From Chitinophagaceae bacterium (GTDB lineage Bacteria; Bacteroidota; Bacteroidia; Chitinophagales; Chitinophagaceae): a DNA stretch of 64,000 bases. Below, in pieces: positions 45,701 through 53,914 of this stretch. Every line of letters begins with the position of its first letter. Position 1 is the first letter of the stretch. Location of the stretch: assembly GCA_014379345.1 (NCBI GenBank), contig JACMLY010000090.1:42361-106360 (forward strand), in the 5' to 3' direction. Under the pieces are notes generated by a model. It was not told the DNA's origin. It searched no databases and worked only from the letters and a program-made list of their open reading frames with translations. Both the position numbers and the translations under genes were made by a program.

Positions 45701-46065
45701 TTTAATACGATCTCCTGTGTCTGATAACCGGTGTAGGTGATCACAAGAGTTGCATTGCCGTCCGGCGCATCGATTGTAAAAGCACCCTGAGCATCTGCCG
45801 TGGTTGACAAATTTCCTCCTTTCACAGAAACAGTTGCACCTGCCAGTGGCTCTCCTTTATCGGTGAGGATTTTTCCTTTGACCTGAATGGCGGCCAGTCT
45901 GAAATTACCGGTCGAACCAAGTGGGTTGTTTTTTAAGAAAATGGAGTAATAAGCCGTTTTAACCGAAGCAAGTAAAAAAGGATCTTGTGAAAAACTTTGT
46001 ACCGGATATAATCCGGCAAGTAATATCACGCCAATAATCCTGCGATTAGGCATTTGTTTTTTCAT
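42739..46065 (-). CDS. SusC/RagA family TonB-linked outer membrane transporter (pectin locus)
   Basis: A 1108-residue transporter and first gene of the locus. After the signal peptide (to about SFSQ, residue 27) there is a stretch of some 35 residues, then the CarboxypepD_reg-like domain (VKGKILTDKGEPLAGATVSVKG), the LESVVVVGYGTRRKTDVTGAI motif, and the plug domain with VSQALQGRVPGVEV, RIRGNRSL and FVVDGIPV. DVLKDASATAIYGVRGANGVVQITTKK closes the plug. The barrel ends SYRSFIAGVRLGF. It imports oligosaccharides, presumably rhamnogalacturonan fragments given the enzymes that follow. No N-terminal STN signalling domain is seen. Confidence 0.96.
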   Translation of the reverse strand: MKKQMPNRRIIGVILLAGLYPVQSFSQDPFLLASVKTAYYSIFLKNNPLGSTGNFRLAAIQVKGKILTDKGEPLAGATVSVKGGNLSTTADAQGAFTIDAPDGNATLVITYTGYQTQEIVLNNRTSLSITLISNNDLESVVVVGYGTRRKTDVTGAIASINAEKIRSVPTTNVSQALQGRVPGVEVMANSFRPGSGSRVRIRGNRSLGASNEPLFVVDGIPVTYTIDDMNPADIESMDVLKDASATAIYGVRGANGVVQITTKKARVGKISVQYDGNVSFDNILKHLPVFNAPQLADAWRQAFIADRVYNFAQSTTAPNNYFPNAAADVKLFGGNTGNAMWNFIKDAYQFTTFNTATNTYVAAKRPTTPEERTLLANLGLPVLTEVDAYDPSRIKGFDWQDAAIRQGITNQHSINVSVGTEKIRSSFSGSYFKQKGIEYGQDYTRYTVGNNSEFRPVKFLTFGNSISYSNGVQNVGTSLYGNASGQLPFTRPYDSTGKFDLYPNDDQQIVNGLNDVSTVLNEIKTNRVFGNIYAEITLFKGLKYKTVFGIDSRNTRQGTFNGALSSVRQGNLANAGYTVANSTSWVYDNLLYYDFKIGKDHQFNVTLLHEMQSLNKTDTLSMSAQNLIFEEQKWYSLQNNTLATITGSGNYSASQLLSYMGRLEYGYKNRYLITLSNRYDNSSVLAEGNQGEYFPSAAVAWRLDNEEFFNKQRFFSSAKIRVGIGKVGNSSIGPYQTGGPLAFTLYNWGNGTAAIGTAPTTFPVPDLTWEITTTKNLGLEFGLFNNRINATIDLYQSNTINQLQRLTIPATNGVSYILVNLGEVSNKGVDIALSSTNLNTPGGLRWTTDIIFSKNKEAIVSIDGKTNNDNLANLLFIGQPIRAYYNYQPVGIYQYGDTAKGGYLAEYLWKKGNNAANTAYRPGKIRVLDANGDTLITGADKMVLGSHNADWTGSIANTISYKNFELNFLIYVRKGGTYRVPRPGLVGRYQSNYVNYWTPSNPSNEYQQPTRTSDIPLYWETLGYRNGSFVRVRNISLTYKLPQTVLSRIKVSNLAFYVNAVNPFLLHDASDYDPETIQYTESFAASTGNPGPNSYSYRSFIAGVRLGF

Positions 46066-46201
46066 ATAGCAGTAGTTGAATGTTGAAACTGTTACAATTT
46101 ATTTCACTGTTGACTTGAAATCATCCTGCGCTATCCTGAACAAAATGATTTTCGGATTTTCTCACCAACCGTAATCCGCATGGTTATTGAATGTCACGTT
46201 C

Positions 46202-46231
46202 TGGGAACGATTGCGTAAAAAATTGAATCAA
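46202..46231. repeat. 30-bp direct repeat, copy 1 (putative operator)
   Basis: Begins TGGGAACGATTGCGTAAAAA and ends GAATCAA. It is identical to 46296-46325, start-to-start distance 94 bp, about nine helical turns. The core ACGCAATCGTT (other strand) resembles the imperfect palindromes with central CG bound by LacI-family regulators. It lies 137 bp upstream of susC. Confidence 0.7.
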
Positions 46232-46295
46232 CGGAGATTATGTTGTCTCTTGCCAGTTTATTTGCAGCTCGGGATGAGATCACAAGCACTGACTG

Positions 46296-46325
46296 TGGGA
46301 ACGATTGCGTAAAAAATTGAATCAA
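46296..46325. repeat. 30-bp direct repeat, copy 2 (putative operator)
   Basis: Exact second copy of the 46202-46231 element; the surrounding bases differ, so only the 30 bp are conserved, which argues for a selected site over a recent duplication of a larger segment. Confidence 0.7.
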
Positions 46326-46841
46326 TTTGTGAGGTACCGTTTTTTTATTGAAATCAAAAGTTGCATTCAACAAATTTAATCCGGTTTAAAAGGAAATTTA
46401 TCAATGCCATGCAGCTTTTGCTGTAAAAAGATAGTCTCTCGTTATTGTTTATTTTTTGAATTATACACGCTCTTAAGAAATGCCATTCTCTATATTGAAA
46501 TCATTAATTGACAGGATACTTCAGGATAGTTATTCCTGAAAAATAAAGCTATTTTGTATTCAGGTTCTTCCTTATATCTAGCGAAAAAATACAGTAATCC
46601 ATAACCGAGGATCTCAATTGATTTTTATTAACCTAAACTGGCTTGTCATGAATTCTGATAAAATCCTTTTTATTACGTAGCAGAATTTTCTCCTGAATAT
46701 TTTCCCTGCTATATTTTCTCTGATTTTAAATCCGATAAGCACTGGTTTGTTAATTCTCTACAGGAAAGTTGATACCTGTGCAGAACCTCCATGTGTGAAA
46801 GTTATTTCGAAACACGGTTCACTTATAATATTGATTACACT

Positions 46842-49100
46842 ATGAATAAATTGATACAAAGATTCTTCCTGTTCTTTGCACTCATCTTGTTGATGATAGG
46901 CTGCCGTAAAAAAGCATTCGATGACTATTATGGCCGCCCCGAAAATCTGGAAGGACCCATCTATCAACAACTGGAAGCCAAGGGCAATTTTAAAACTTTA
47001 CTCACTGCAATTGATAAGGCGGGCTATAAAAATACACTTGCTGCCGCAGGGTACTGGACACTTTTTGCGCCACATGATTCCGCATTTCAGGTTTACTTTG
47101 CGTCGAAAGGCATTGCAGGGATCGATCAGCTTGATTCTGCAGCCTGTCGGCAGATCGTTACTTATAGTCTGGTCTATAATGCTTTTAAAGTAGAGCGTTT
47201 GGACGACTATCAGGCAGGAACCGGGTGGGTGCCTGGTGCCGCCTGGAAAAGGCGTACTGCACATTATACATATGTTTACGACGGAAAGGATACCAGCGGT
47301 AAGGATATGAAGTTGGTTGCGGCAAACAGAAACGGGACTTTATATGTTGAATCTGATAATAATAATAAATACATACCCTATTTTCTCGATGAATTCATGC
47401 GGCAAAATAATTTGTCGCCGGCTGATTATAATTATTTCTATCCTAATACTCCTTATTCTGGTTTCAACATTGTGGATGCTGTTGTTACAGAAAGGGATGT
47501 TCCTGCCGAAAATGGTGTTATACATGTGGTGAACAAGGTCATCACGGCGCTTCCTTCTATCGATCAATACTTAGGGTCAAAGCCTGAGTACAGTCTGTTC
47601 AAAAGCATTTTTGATAAATTCCTCGTACAATACATCTTGAATCCTGCAATCACACAGCGATACAGAAATACAACAGGCAGCGCAAAAGATGTTTATACCA
47701 AAGTGTATACAGCCACCAGTGGTCTATTGGCTTTTTCACTTAATAACGAAAACCACCTGTTATCGGGGAACGATGCGCAAACAAAAAGTTATACCATTTT
47801 TGCACCTACCAATGATGTGTTGCAGGCCTACATCAAAAATGTGTTGCTTGAAAACTACCCCGCGAATTCGACGCTTGATATTTTTGGCCGCGAAAGCACG
47901 ATCATTCTGGACTTCATAAACGCGCATCTTTGGCAGGAAGCCGTATGGCCAGGCCGCTTCGCCAGTACTGCCAATTTTCTGGGCGAAGAGGCACGGTTTA
48001 ATCCTACAACCGATGTTGTAGACAGACAAATACTGAGCAACGGTATCTTTTACGGAACTAAAAAAGTGCAGGAGGCAAACGTCTTTACCAGTGTGTACGG
48101 AAGGGCATACCTGGATCCGAAATATTCTATAACGAGAAAGTTGTTGGACTTCGAGTTAAGACCGGTTGTGTCAGACGTATCGCGGTATTTTACTTTATTT
48201 ATGATCAGCGACTCTGTCTGGAATGCCAATGGATTTTTTGCAGATGCGAATCAAAGTGCCGTCAGCCAGGAGCAATGGCGTTATACTCCACCTGCTCCGG
48301 CTACGCAGGAAGTTACATCAACAGCCCGCAACAGGATGATACGTATTTTAAATCTGCATGTGGTTCCTCATGACCTGCCCTCACAGGTTCTTAATAGTCT
48401 TACGCCAGAGGGGGCTGCCATGACGATCGGTGGAGAATATATTGGCTTTAAGAACAATACTGTTTATTCTTCCGGTAACGTTGATACCAACAATGTGGTG
48501 AGGATCACAAGTACGAAAACCTCAAAAAATGGCCGTGTATATTATGTTGATCGCTTACTGACCTTCACCCCCAACTCAATCGGAGCCAATATCGAAAAGT
48601 TAGGGACGCCAACCGCTTCCCAATATAATTACTTCTGGCAGTTCTTAAGAAATTCGACAATCTGGGAAAACAATGCTGCAAAAGATATTACGGGAATTCC
48701 CGCCGGATCTTTCTATACCCTCTTCATACCCAATAATGCAGCTATCATGAATGCAGTAAGGGATGGAATACTTCCCGGGAACAGAACTACCGGTGCACCT
48801 GCTTTCAATCCCACCGTTGCACTAGAGCGGGAACAGGTTGTGCGGTTCCTTTATTATCATTTCTTGGATAAGCGAACCGTTGCTGCCGATGGTGATGACG
48901 ATGGAAGCGGATCTTTCAATACCCTTCTTAAAACAAATCTCGGCGACCCTACTTCCATATTTGTAAACAATGCGGTGGGATCCATGACACTAACCGATAT
49001 GAACAATCGCCCTGCAAGGGTGATATCTCCATCCAGCTACTATCTTGCAAACCGGATGTTTATTCACCTTATAGACAACTATTTAAAATACTCGATATAA
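46842..49100 (+). CDS. Lipoprotein with four fasciclin (FAS1) domains
   Basis: A 752-residue surface lipoprotein; ATG 46842 begins a signal with lipobox LLMIGC (Cys21), and an in-frame ATG at 46791 would add 17 residues before it. Four FAS1-like units can be traced by the H1/H2 patterns: about 45-245 (YWTLFAPHDSAF, NGVIHVVNKVI), 250-420 (SYTIFAPTNDVLQAYI), 425-590 (YFTLFMISDSVW) and 595-752 (FYTLFIPNNAAI). FAS1 domains mediate adhesion or ligand binding. It is the first gene of a seven-gene run with two SusC/SusD pairs; SusC follows after 10 bp. It may be a surface accessory subunit of the transporter. Confidence 0.9.
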   Translation: MNKLIQRFFLFFALILLMIGCRKKAFDDYYGRPENLEGPIYQQLEAKGNFKTLLTAIDKAGYKNTLAAAGYWTLFAPHDSAFQVYFASKGIAGIDQLDSAACRQIVTYSLVYNAFKVERLDDYQAGTGWVPGAAWKRRTAHYTYVYDGKDTSGKDMKLVAANRNGTLYVESDNNNKYIPYFLDEFMRQNNLSPADYNYFYPNTPYSGFNIVDAVVTERDVPAENGVIHVVNKVITALPSIDQYLGSKPEYSLFKSIFDKFLVQYILNPAITQRYRNTTGSAKDVYTKVYTATSGLLAFSLNNENHLLSGNDAQTKSYTIFAPTNDVLQAYIKNVLLENYPANSTLDIFGRESTIILDFINAHLWQEAVWPGRFASTANFLGEEARFNPTTDVVDRQILSNGIFYGTKKVQEANVFTSVYGRAYLDPKYSITRKLLDFELRPVVSDVSRYFTLFMISDSVWNANGFFADANQSAVSQEQWRYTPPAPATQEVTSTARNRMIRILNLHVVPHDLPSQVLNSLTPEGAAMTIGGEYIGFKNNTVYSSGNVDTNNVVRITSTKTSKNGRVYYVDRLLTFTPNSIGANIEKLGTPTASQYNYFWQFLRNSTIWENNAAKDITGIPAGSFYTLFIPNNAAIMNAVRDGILPGNRTTGAPAFNPTVALEREQVVRFLYYHFLDKRTVAADGDDDGSGSFNTLLKTNLGDPTSIFVNNAVGSMTLTDMNNRPARVISPSSYYLANRMFIHLIDNYLKYSI

Positions 49101-49110
49101 AGCAATCATC

Positions 49111-52100
49111 ATGAAGAGAAATTTCAGAAAAGTTTGTTTTATCATGCTACTTACCACCGTATGTTGTGTTGCGGCCATTGCACAAATACAGAATGTTATT
49201 AAGGGTAAGATAACCGATGAAAAGACCAGGCAACCCATTCAGGGTGCCTCTATCTCGGAGGTAGATGCTGACGGGCGTATTATTAAGGGCGCCGTTACCG
49301 ACATTGAAGGGAACTATATAATAAGAATAACAAATCCTAAAAATAAAATTTCCGTTTCCTATGTGGGTTATAAAACCACCAGTGTCAATATAAGCGGGAA
49401 AACAACGATCAGCTTTCAGTTACAAACGGGTGGCGCCGACCTGGATGAAGTAATAGTGGTTGCATCACGTAATATGGATAACGGAATGGGATCGGTTCAG
49501 GAAAAAAACCTTACAACGGCTGTCGCAAAAATCGATGCAAAGAATCTGGAAGAAATGACGGCTCCCAGTATCGATGGGGCCCTCCAGGGGCGCCTTGCCG
49601 GTGTAGACATTACGGCTACCAGTGGTGATCCCGGGGCGGCCATGAATATCAGGATAAGAGGTATATCGTCTATCAACTCGAACGGAAATCCGCTGATTGT
49701 TGTAGACGGAATGCCCTATGAGACAGAGATCCCCGGAGATTTCAATTTTGGCTCGGCTGATGAACAGGGGTACGCACAATTGTTGAATATCTCACCCGCA
49801 GATATAAAAGATATTACGGTTCTGAAAGATGCAGCTGCTACCGCAGTATGGGGTAGCCGGGCAGCAAGTGGCGTCCTAATCATTACCACTAAAAGAGGTG
49901 CAAGGGGCAAACCAAGTATCGGATACACTTTTAAGGGTTCTGCTTCCATTCTGCCTGATGCGCTTCCGATGCTAAATGGCGACCAGTATTCAACACTGAT
50001 TCCGGAAATATACATGAACCGTAACGGTTCAACACTTAACACGCAGCAGAGTCGGGAGTTTAATTATGATCCGAACGATCCCTACTGGTTTCATAACTAT
50101 AGCAACAATACCAATTGGGTAGATGCCATTAGCAGAACAGGTCACCTACATGATCATACGATCTCCATGAACGGGGGAGGCGAAAAGGCGAAGTATTTTG
50201 CCTCTGTCGGTTATTTCGACCAGAAAGGTGTTACCATCGGCACCTCACTAAAGAGGATCAACGCACGCATTAACCTGGATTACACCATATCCGAAAAGAT
50301 TAAAATATTTACCAGTATTGCATATACGCACACAGACCAGAACCGCAATTATAGCGACAACCTTCGTGAGATTGCTTACCGGAAAATGCCGAACATGAGT
50401 ATCTACGAGTATGATGAATTGGGCAATAAAACCCCTAACTTCTTTTCACCGGCATTCAATGTTCAGGGCCAATTTTTCGGTATTGATGATAAAAATAAAG
50501 TCGTTGGCACCGTTAATCCTGTAGCAATGGCTTCAATGGCTAAATTCAGGGTATTGGGCGAAAGGGTGGTACCTCGTTTTCAGATCAACTATGCCATTCT
50601 CAAGAATGTGCTGAATGCAAGTTTTGATGTGCAATTTGATATCAACAACACGCAGAACAGCAGTTTCCTGCCTCAGATTGCCACCGGTCGTCCAAGTACG
50701 GAAACGACAGTAAACAGGCCTTACAGCGGTGATATAGATTTGTTTAATGTAGCCACCAGATCCACCCTGGTTTACTCACCTCAGTTAAAGAACACCGATC
50801 ATGTGATTTCTGCAAGCCTTAATGTTTTTACCAACGATTATACCGCGGTGACACAGGAAATCAGGACTTCCAATACTGCTTCCTCTTTACTGGAGGATCC
50901 CGCTTCGCCTTCGCGTACCGTAACCGGTGATATTCGCTCAGGTACTGCCAAAAGCAGATCCGTAGGAGCCGTGATAATCGGTCACTATTCCTACGACGAT
51001 ACCTATCTGTTTGAAGCAACTCTTCGTGGGGATGGAAACTCCAAGTTTGGCCCTAATTATAGATATGGACTATTTCCCGGGGGATCTTTCCGTTGGAGGG
51101 TATCTAATGTAGGTATTCTGAAAAAGGTTAAGCAGTTAGACGATCTAAGCTTCCGGGTAAGCTATGCACTTTCCGGAAATGCTCCTCGCAGAGATTACAC
51201 TTTTTATAATACATACAGCACGTATAGCTGGGCCTACCAGGGTCAAACGGGTGTTTTCCCATCAAGGATGGAGCTTAGAAATCTTAGATGGGAAACCGTT
51301 CACGGATTCAATACCGGGCTTAATGTTAGTTTGTTCAAAAACAGGGTACGTGCAGATGTAGATATCTACCGCAACCGTACAAAGGATCTGTTCTTTGACA
51401 ATCTACAAATTTCCTCTTATACAGGTTTTAGTGCCGTGAATATGAACGTTGGCACGATGGATAACCAGGGCTGGGAGATAGCAATTTTTACAATTCCTTT
51501 CAAAGCAAAGGATCTAACGATCGGATTTGATTTCAATATTTCACATAATGAAAATATTATCAGGGAAATTTCCGAGTTCTATCCAAGTACAAAGGGAAAC
51601 ATTGCTCTCAATGGAGAGTATATGCGTATTCTGCAGATAGATAATCCCTTTGGCTCTTTTTACGGATTCAAATTTAAGGGTGTTCATAAAGACAAGGCAT
51701 CTACACTGGCAGTGTCTGGCGGCAAACCCATTACCGGTCCAAATGGACAGGAGGTGTATATGCGCTTCAATTATCCATCTGTCGATTATATTTTTCAGCC
51801 GGGCGATGCTATTTATGAAGATGTCAATAACGATGGAAACATTAATTACATGGATGTGGTGTATCTGGGAAACAGCAATCCCAAACTAACAGGAGGTTTT
51901 GGCCCATCGGTTACCTATAAAGGTTTTAAACTCTCATCTTTCTTCAATTTCCGTTATGGGTACGATGTGGTAAATGAAACAAAAATGAGAACGTCGAATA
52001 TGGCAGGCTACGATAACCAAAGCACGGCAGTACTGCGCAGATGGCGCAAGGAAGGGGATATAACGGATATGCCAAGAGGCATTTTGGGTGGCGGGTATAA

Positions 52101-52377
52101 CTGGCTGGGTAGTGATCGCTATGTTGAAGACGCTTCTTTCCTGCGTTTCCGCACTGTAACTGCACGCTACACTTTTCAGGAAAAATTTATCAGTAAACTC
52201 AAAATAAAAAATCTTAGCGCCTATGTAACTGTTGAAAACCTGTACACATGGACTGGCTATACCGGGCAGGATCCGGAAGTAAGCACACGTGGTTCTGATC
52301 CTTTCCGTGTAGCTGCTGATATTTCACTTACACCTCCAACAAAAGCCTTTACCCTGGGGTTGGTTGCTGGTTTCTAA
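49111..52377 (+). CDS. SusC/RagA family TonB-linked transporter (FAS1 operon, first)
   Basis: A 1088-residue outer membrane transporter. Signal peptide to about AAIAQ (residue 25), CarboxypepD_reg-like domain (IKGKITDEKTRQPIQGASIS), DEVIVVASRNMDN replacing the common VVVGYG, plug with IDGALQGRLAGVDIT, RIRGISSINSNGNPLIVVDG and ITVLKDAAATAVWGSRAASGVLIITTKRG, then a barrel ending ADISLTPPTKAFTLGLVAGF. The SusD partner starts 51 bp downstream. The substrate is unknown, since no degradative enzyme is encoded in this operon. Confidence 0.95.
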   Translation: MKRNFRKVCFIMLLTTVCCVAAIAQIQNVIKGKITDEKTRQPIQGASISEVDADGRIIKGAVTDIEGNYIIRITNPKNKISVSYVGYKTTSVNISGKTTISFQLQTGGADLDEVIVVASRNMDNGMGSVQEKNLTTAVAKIDAKNLEEMTAPSIDGALQGRLAGVDITATSGDPGAAMNIRIRGISSINSNGNPLIVVDGMPYETEIPGDFNFGSADEQGYAQLLNISPADIKDITVLKDAAATAVWGSRAASGVLIITTKRGARGKPSIGYTFKGSASILPDALPMLNGDQYSTLIPEIYMNRNGSTLNTQQSREFNYDPNDPYWFHNYSNNTNWVDAISRTGHLHDHTISMNGGGEKAKYFASVGYFDQKGVTIGTSLKRINARINLDYTISEKIKIFTSIAYTHTDQNRNYSDNLREIAYRKMPNMSIYEYDELGNKTPNFFSPAFNVQGQFFGIDDKNKVVGTVNPVAMASMAKFRVLGERVVPRFQINYAILKNVLNASFDVQFDINNTQNSSFLPQIATGRPSTETTVNRPYSGDIDLFNVATRSTLVYSPQLKNTDHVISASLNVFTNDYTAVTQEIRTSNTASSLLEDPASPSRTVTGDIRSGTAKSRSVGAVIIGHYSYDDTYLFEATLRGDGNSKFGPNYRYGLFPGGSFRWRVSNVGILKKVKQLDDLSFRVSYALSGNAPRRDYTFYNTYSTYSWAYQGQTGVFPSRMELRNLRWETVHGFNTGLNVSLFKNRVRADVDIYRNRTKDLFFDNLQISSYTGFSAVNMNVGTMDNQGWEIAIFTIPFKAKDLTIGFDFNISHNENIIREISEFYPSTKGNIALNGEYMRILQIDNPFGSFYGFKFKGVHKDKASTLAVSGGKPITGPNGQEVYMRFNYPSVDYIFQPGDAIYEDVNNDGNINYMDVVYLGNSNPKLTGGFGPSVTYKGFKLSSFFNFRYGYDVVNETKMRTSNMAGYDNQSTAVLRRWRKEGDITDMPRGILGGGYNWLGSDRYVEDASFLRFRTVTARYTFQEKFISKLKIKNLSAYVTVENLYTWTGYTGQDPEVSTRGSDPFRVAADISLTPPTKAFTLGLVAGF

Positions 52378-52428
52378 AAACGATTATACCATTAACAATG
52401 AGTGTAAATTATTAAACACATCACCGAA

Positions 52429-53898
52429 ATGAAAAAGCTGTTAATATATACTTTCCTGGTTTGCTCGATTAGTGGTTTAGCTGGTTGCAAAAAATGGCTT
52501 AACCTGAAGCCCCAGGATGGAATAGTGGGAGATGAATTTTGGCTCACCAAGGAACAAGTGGATGGCGCTGTAACGGGGGTGTACACATCCATACAGGCCA
52601 GTACCGAATTGTTTTTTATGTGGGGAGAAACAAGGACCGATATGGTAGCCCCGGGCTTTCGTGCAAGCCAGGATGAGCAGGACATTGTAAACCTGAACGT
52701 GTTGGCTACTAACCGTTATGTAAACTGGCGTTCTTTTTATGAGACTATCAACTACTGCAATACAATCATTCAGTTGGCACCGGGAGTACTGCTAAAGGAC
52801 AACACATTTTCCGAAGCCCAGCTCAACGTGGCCGTAGGGCAGGCCCTTGCCATCAGGTCGCTGATGTACTTTTATCTGGTCAGAAGTTTTCGCGATGTAC
52901 CTCTGAAATTGAATGCAACCGTAAGCGATGAGGACATTGTGTCTATACCAAAAGCCAGTGCTGATAGCGTACTGGCACAGATTGTGGCAGATCTTAAAAA
53001 AGCGGAAACTGACTTACCGGCCACGTATGGAAATGCTCTTTTTGACAAAGGGCGTATGACACGGTATGGCGTCAACGCTTTGTTGGCCGATGTATACCTA
53101 TGGATGGACAAATACAATGAATCTGTTGCAGAATGCAACAAAATAATTAATTCGGGTGGCTTTGGCCTTGTAACCGGGCCAGATTTCTTCAACAGCGTTT
53201 TTTTCGGGGGCAACTCAAACGAAAGCATATTCGAACTCCAATTTGAGTTCCCGGTGATCAATCCTTTTTTTACAATGCATCAGACACAGAACCGTCGTTG
53301 GGGTGCTGCTCCACACCTGACAGATGTTGTGTATGGGATAGATGCTTTGAATCCAATACCACTGGTGGACGTGCGCGGCGACAATACATCTTATCGGTCG
53401 AGTGACTTTGTAATATGGAAATATATAGGTGCAAGTTCCAGTGGAACTACGCTGAGAACACTCGATCAATCCAATGCCAACTGGATCTTTTATCGCTACG
53501 CGGATATATTACTCATGAAAGCAGAAGCCATTAACCAGTTAGACCAGCCTTTGGAGGCATCACGCCTTGTAAAGGTAATCCGGACTCGTGCCAACGCGAT
53601 TGACTTCAAAATCATGGATAGCACCAGCAAGGGCAGCATGACAACATTTATCCTGGAAGAAAGACAGCGTGAACTTGCCTTTGAAGGAAAGAGATGGTAC
53701 GATGTGCTGCGCAATGCTAAACGTAATAACTACGCAAATTTGAATTACTTAATCGATATGGCTTCGATAAGTCTTCCTTCCGACAGGCGGCAGGCGGCTT
53801 TTAATAAGTTAAGGGATAAAAACAGCCATTACTTTCCAATCTATTTTTATGAAATACAAACAAATAAATTATTGGAGCAAAATCCCTTTTATAAATAG
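52429..53898 (+). CDS. SusD/RagB family lipoprotein (FAS1 operon, first)
   Basis: A 489-residue lipoprotein with lipobox SGLAGC (Cys20). SusD landmarks are LKPQDGIVGDEFWLTKEQVDGAVTGVYTSI, GQALAIRSLMYFYLVRSFRDVPL, YGVNALLADVYLWMDKYNESV, RYADILLMKAEAINQLDQP, ILEERQRELAFEGKRWYDVLRNAKR, and a terminal FYEIQTNKLLEQNPFYK. It forms the surface lid of the preceding SusC. A FAS1 lipoprotein gene follows after 16 bp. Confidence 0.96.
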   Translation: MKKLLIYTFLVCSISGLAGCKKWLNLKPQDGIVGDEFWLTKEQVDGAVTGVYTSIQASTELFFMWGETRTDMVAPGFRASQDEQDIVNLNVLATNRYVNWRSFYETINYCNTIIQLAPGVLLKDNTFSEAQLNVAVGQALAIRSLMYFYLVRSFRDVPLKLNATVSDEDIVSIPKASADSVLAQIVADLKKAETDLPATYGNALFDKGRMTRYGVNALLADVYLWMDKYNESVAECNKIINSGGFGLVTGPDFFNSVFFGGNSNESIFELQFEFPVINPFFTMHQTQNRRWGAAPHLTDVVYGIDALNPIPLVDVRGDNTSYRSSDFVIWKYIGASSSGTTLRTLDQSNANWIFYRYADILLMKAEAINQLDQPLEASRLVKVIRTRANAIDFKIMDSTSKGSMTTFILEERQRELAFEGKRWYDVLRNAKRNNYANLNYLIDMASISLPSDRRQAAFNKLRDKNSHYFPIYFYEIQTNKLLEQNPFYK

Positions 53899-53914
53899 AT
53901 AACATGACTTGTAT

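Larger units (their letters stand above)
46066..46841. promoter_or_regulatory. Divergent regulatory region between the pectin locus and the FAS1/Sus operon
   Basis: A 776-bp AT-rich gap between divergent operons with no supported gene. It contains two exact 30-bp direct repeats (see separate entries) and must hold the promoters for both sides; no clear TAnnTTTG pair could be fixed. Confidence 0.6.
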
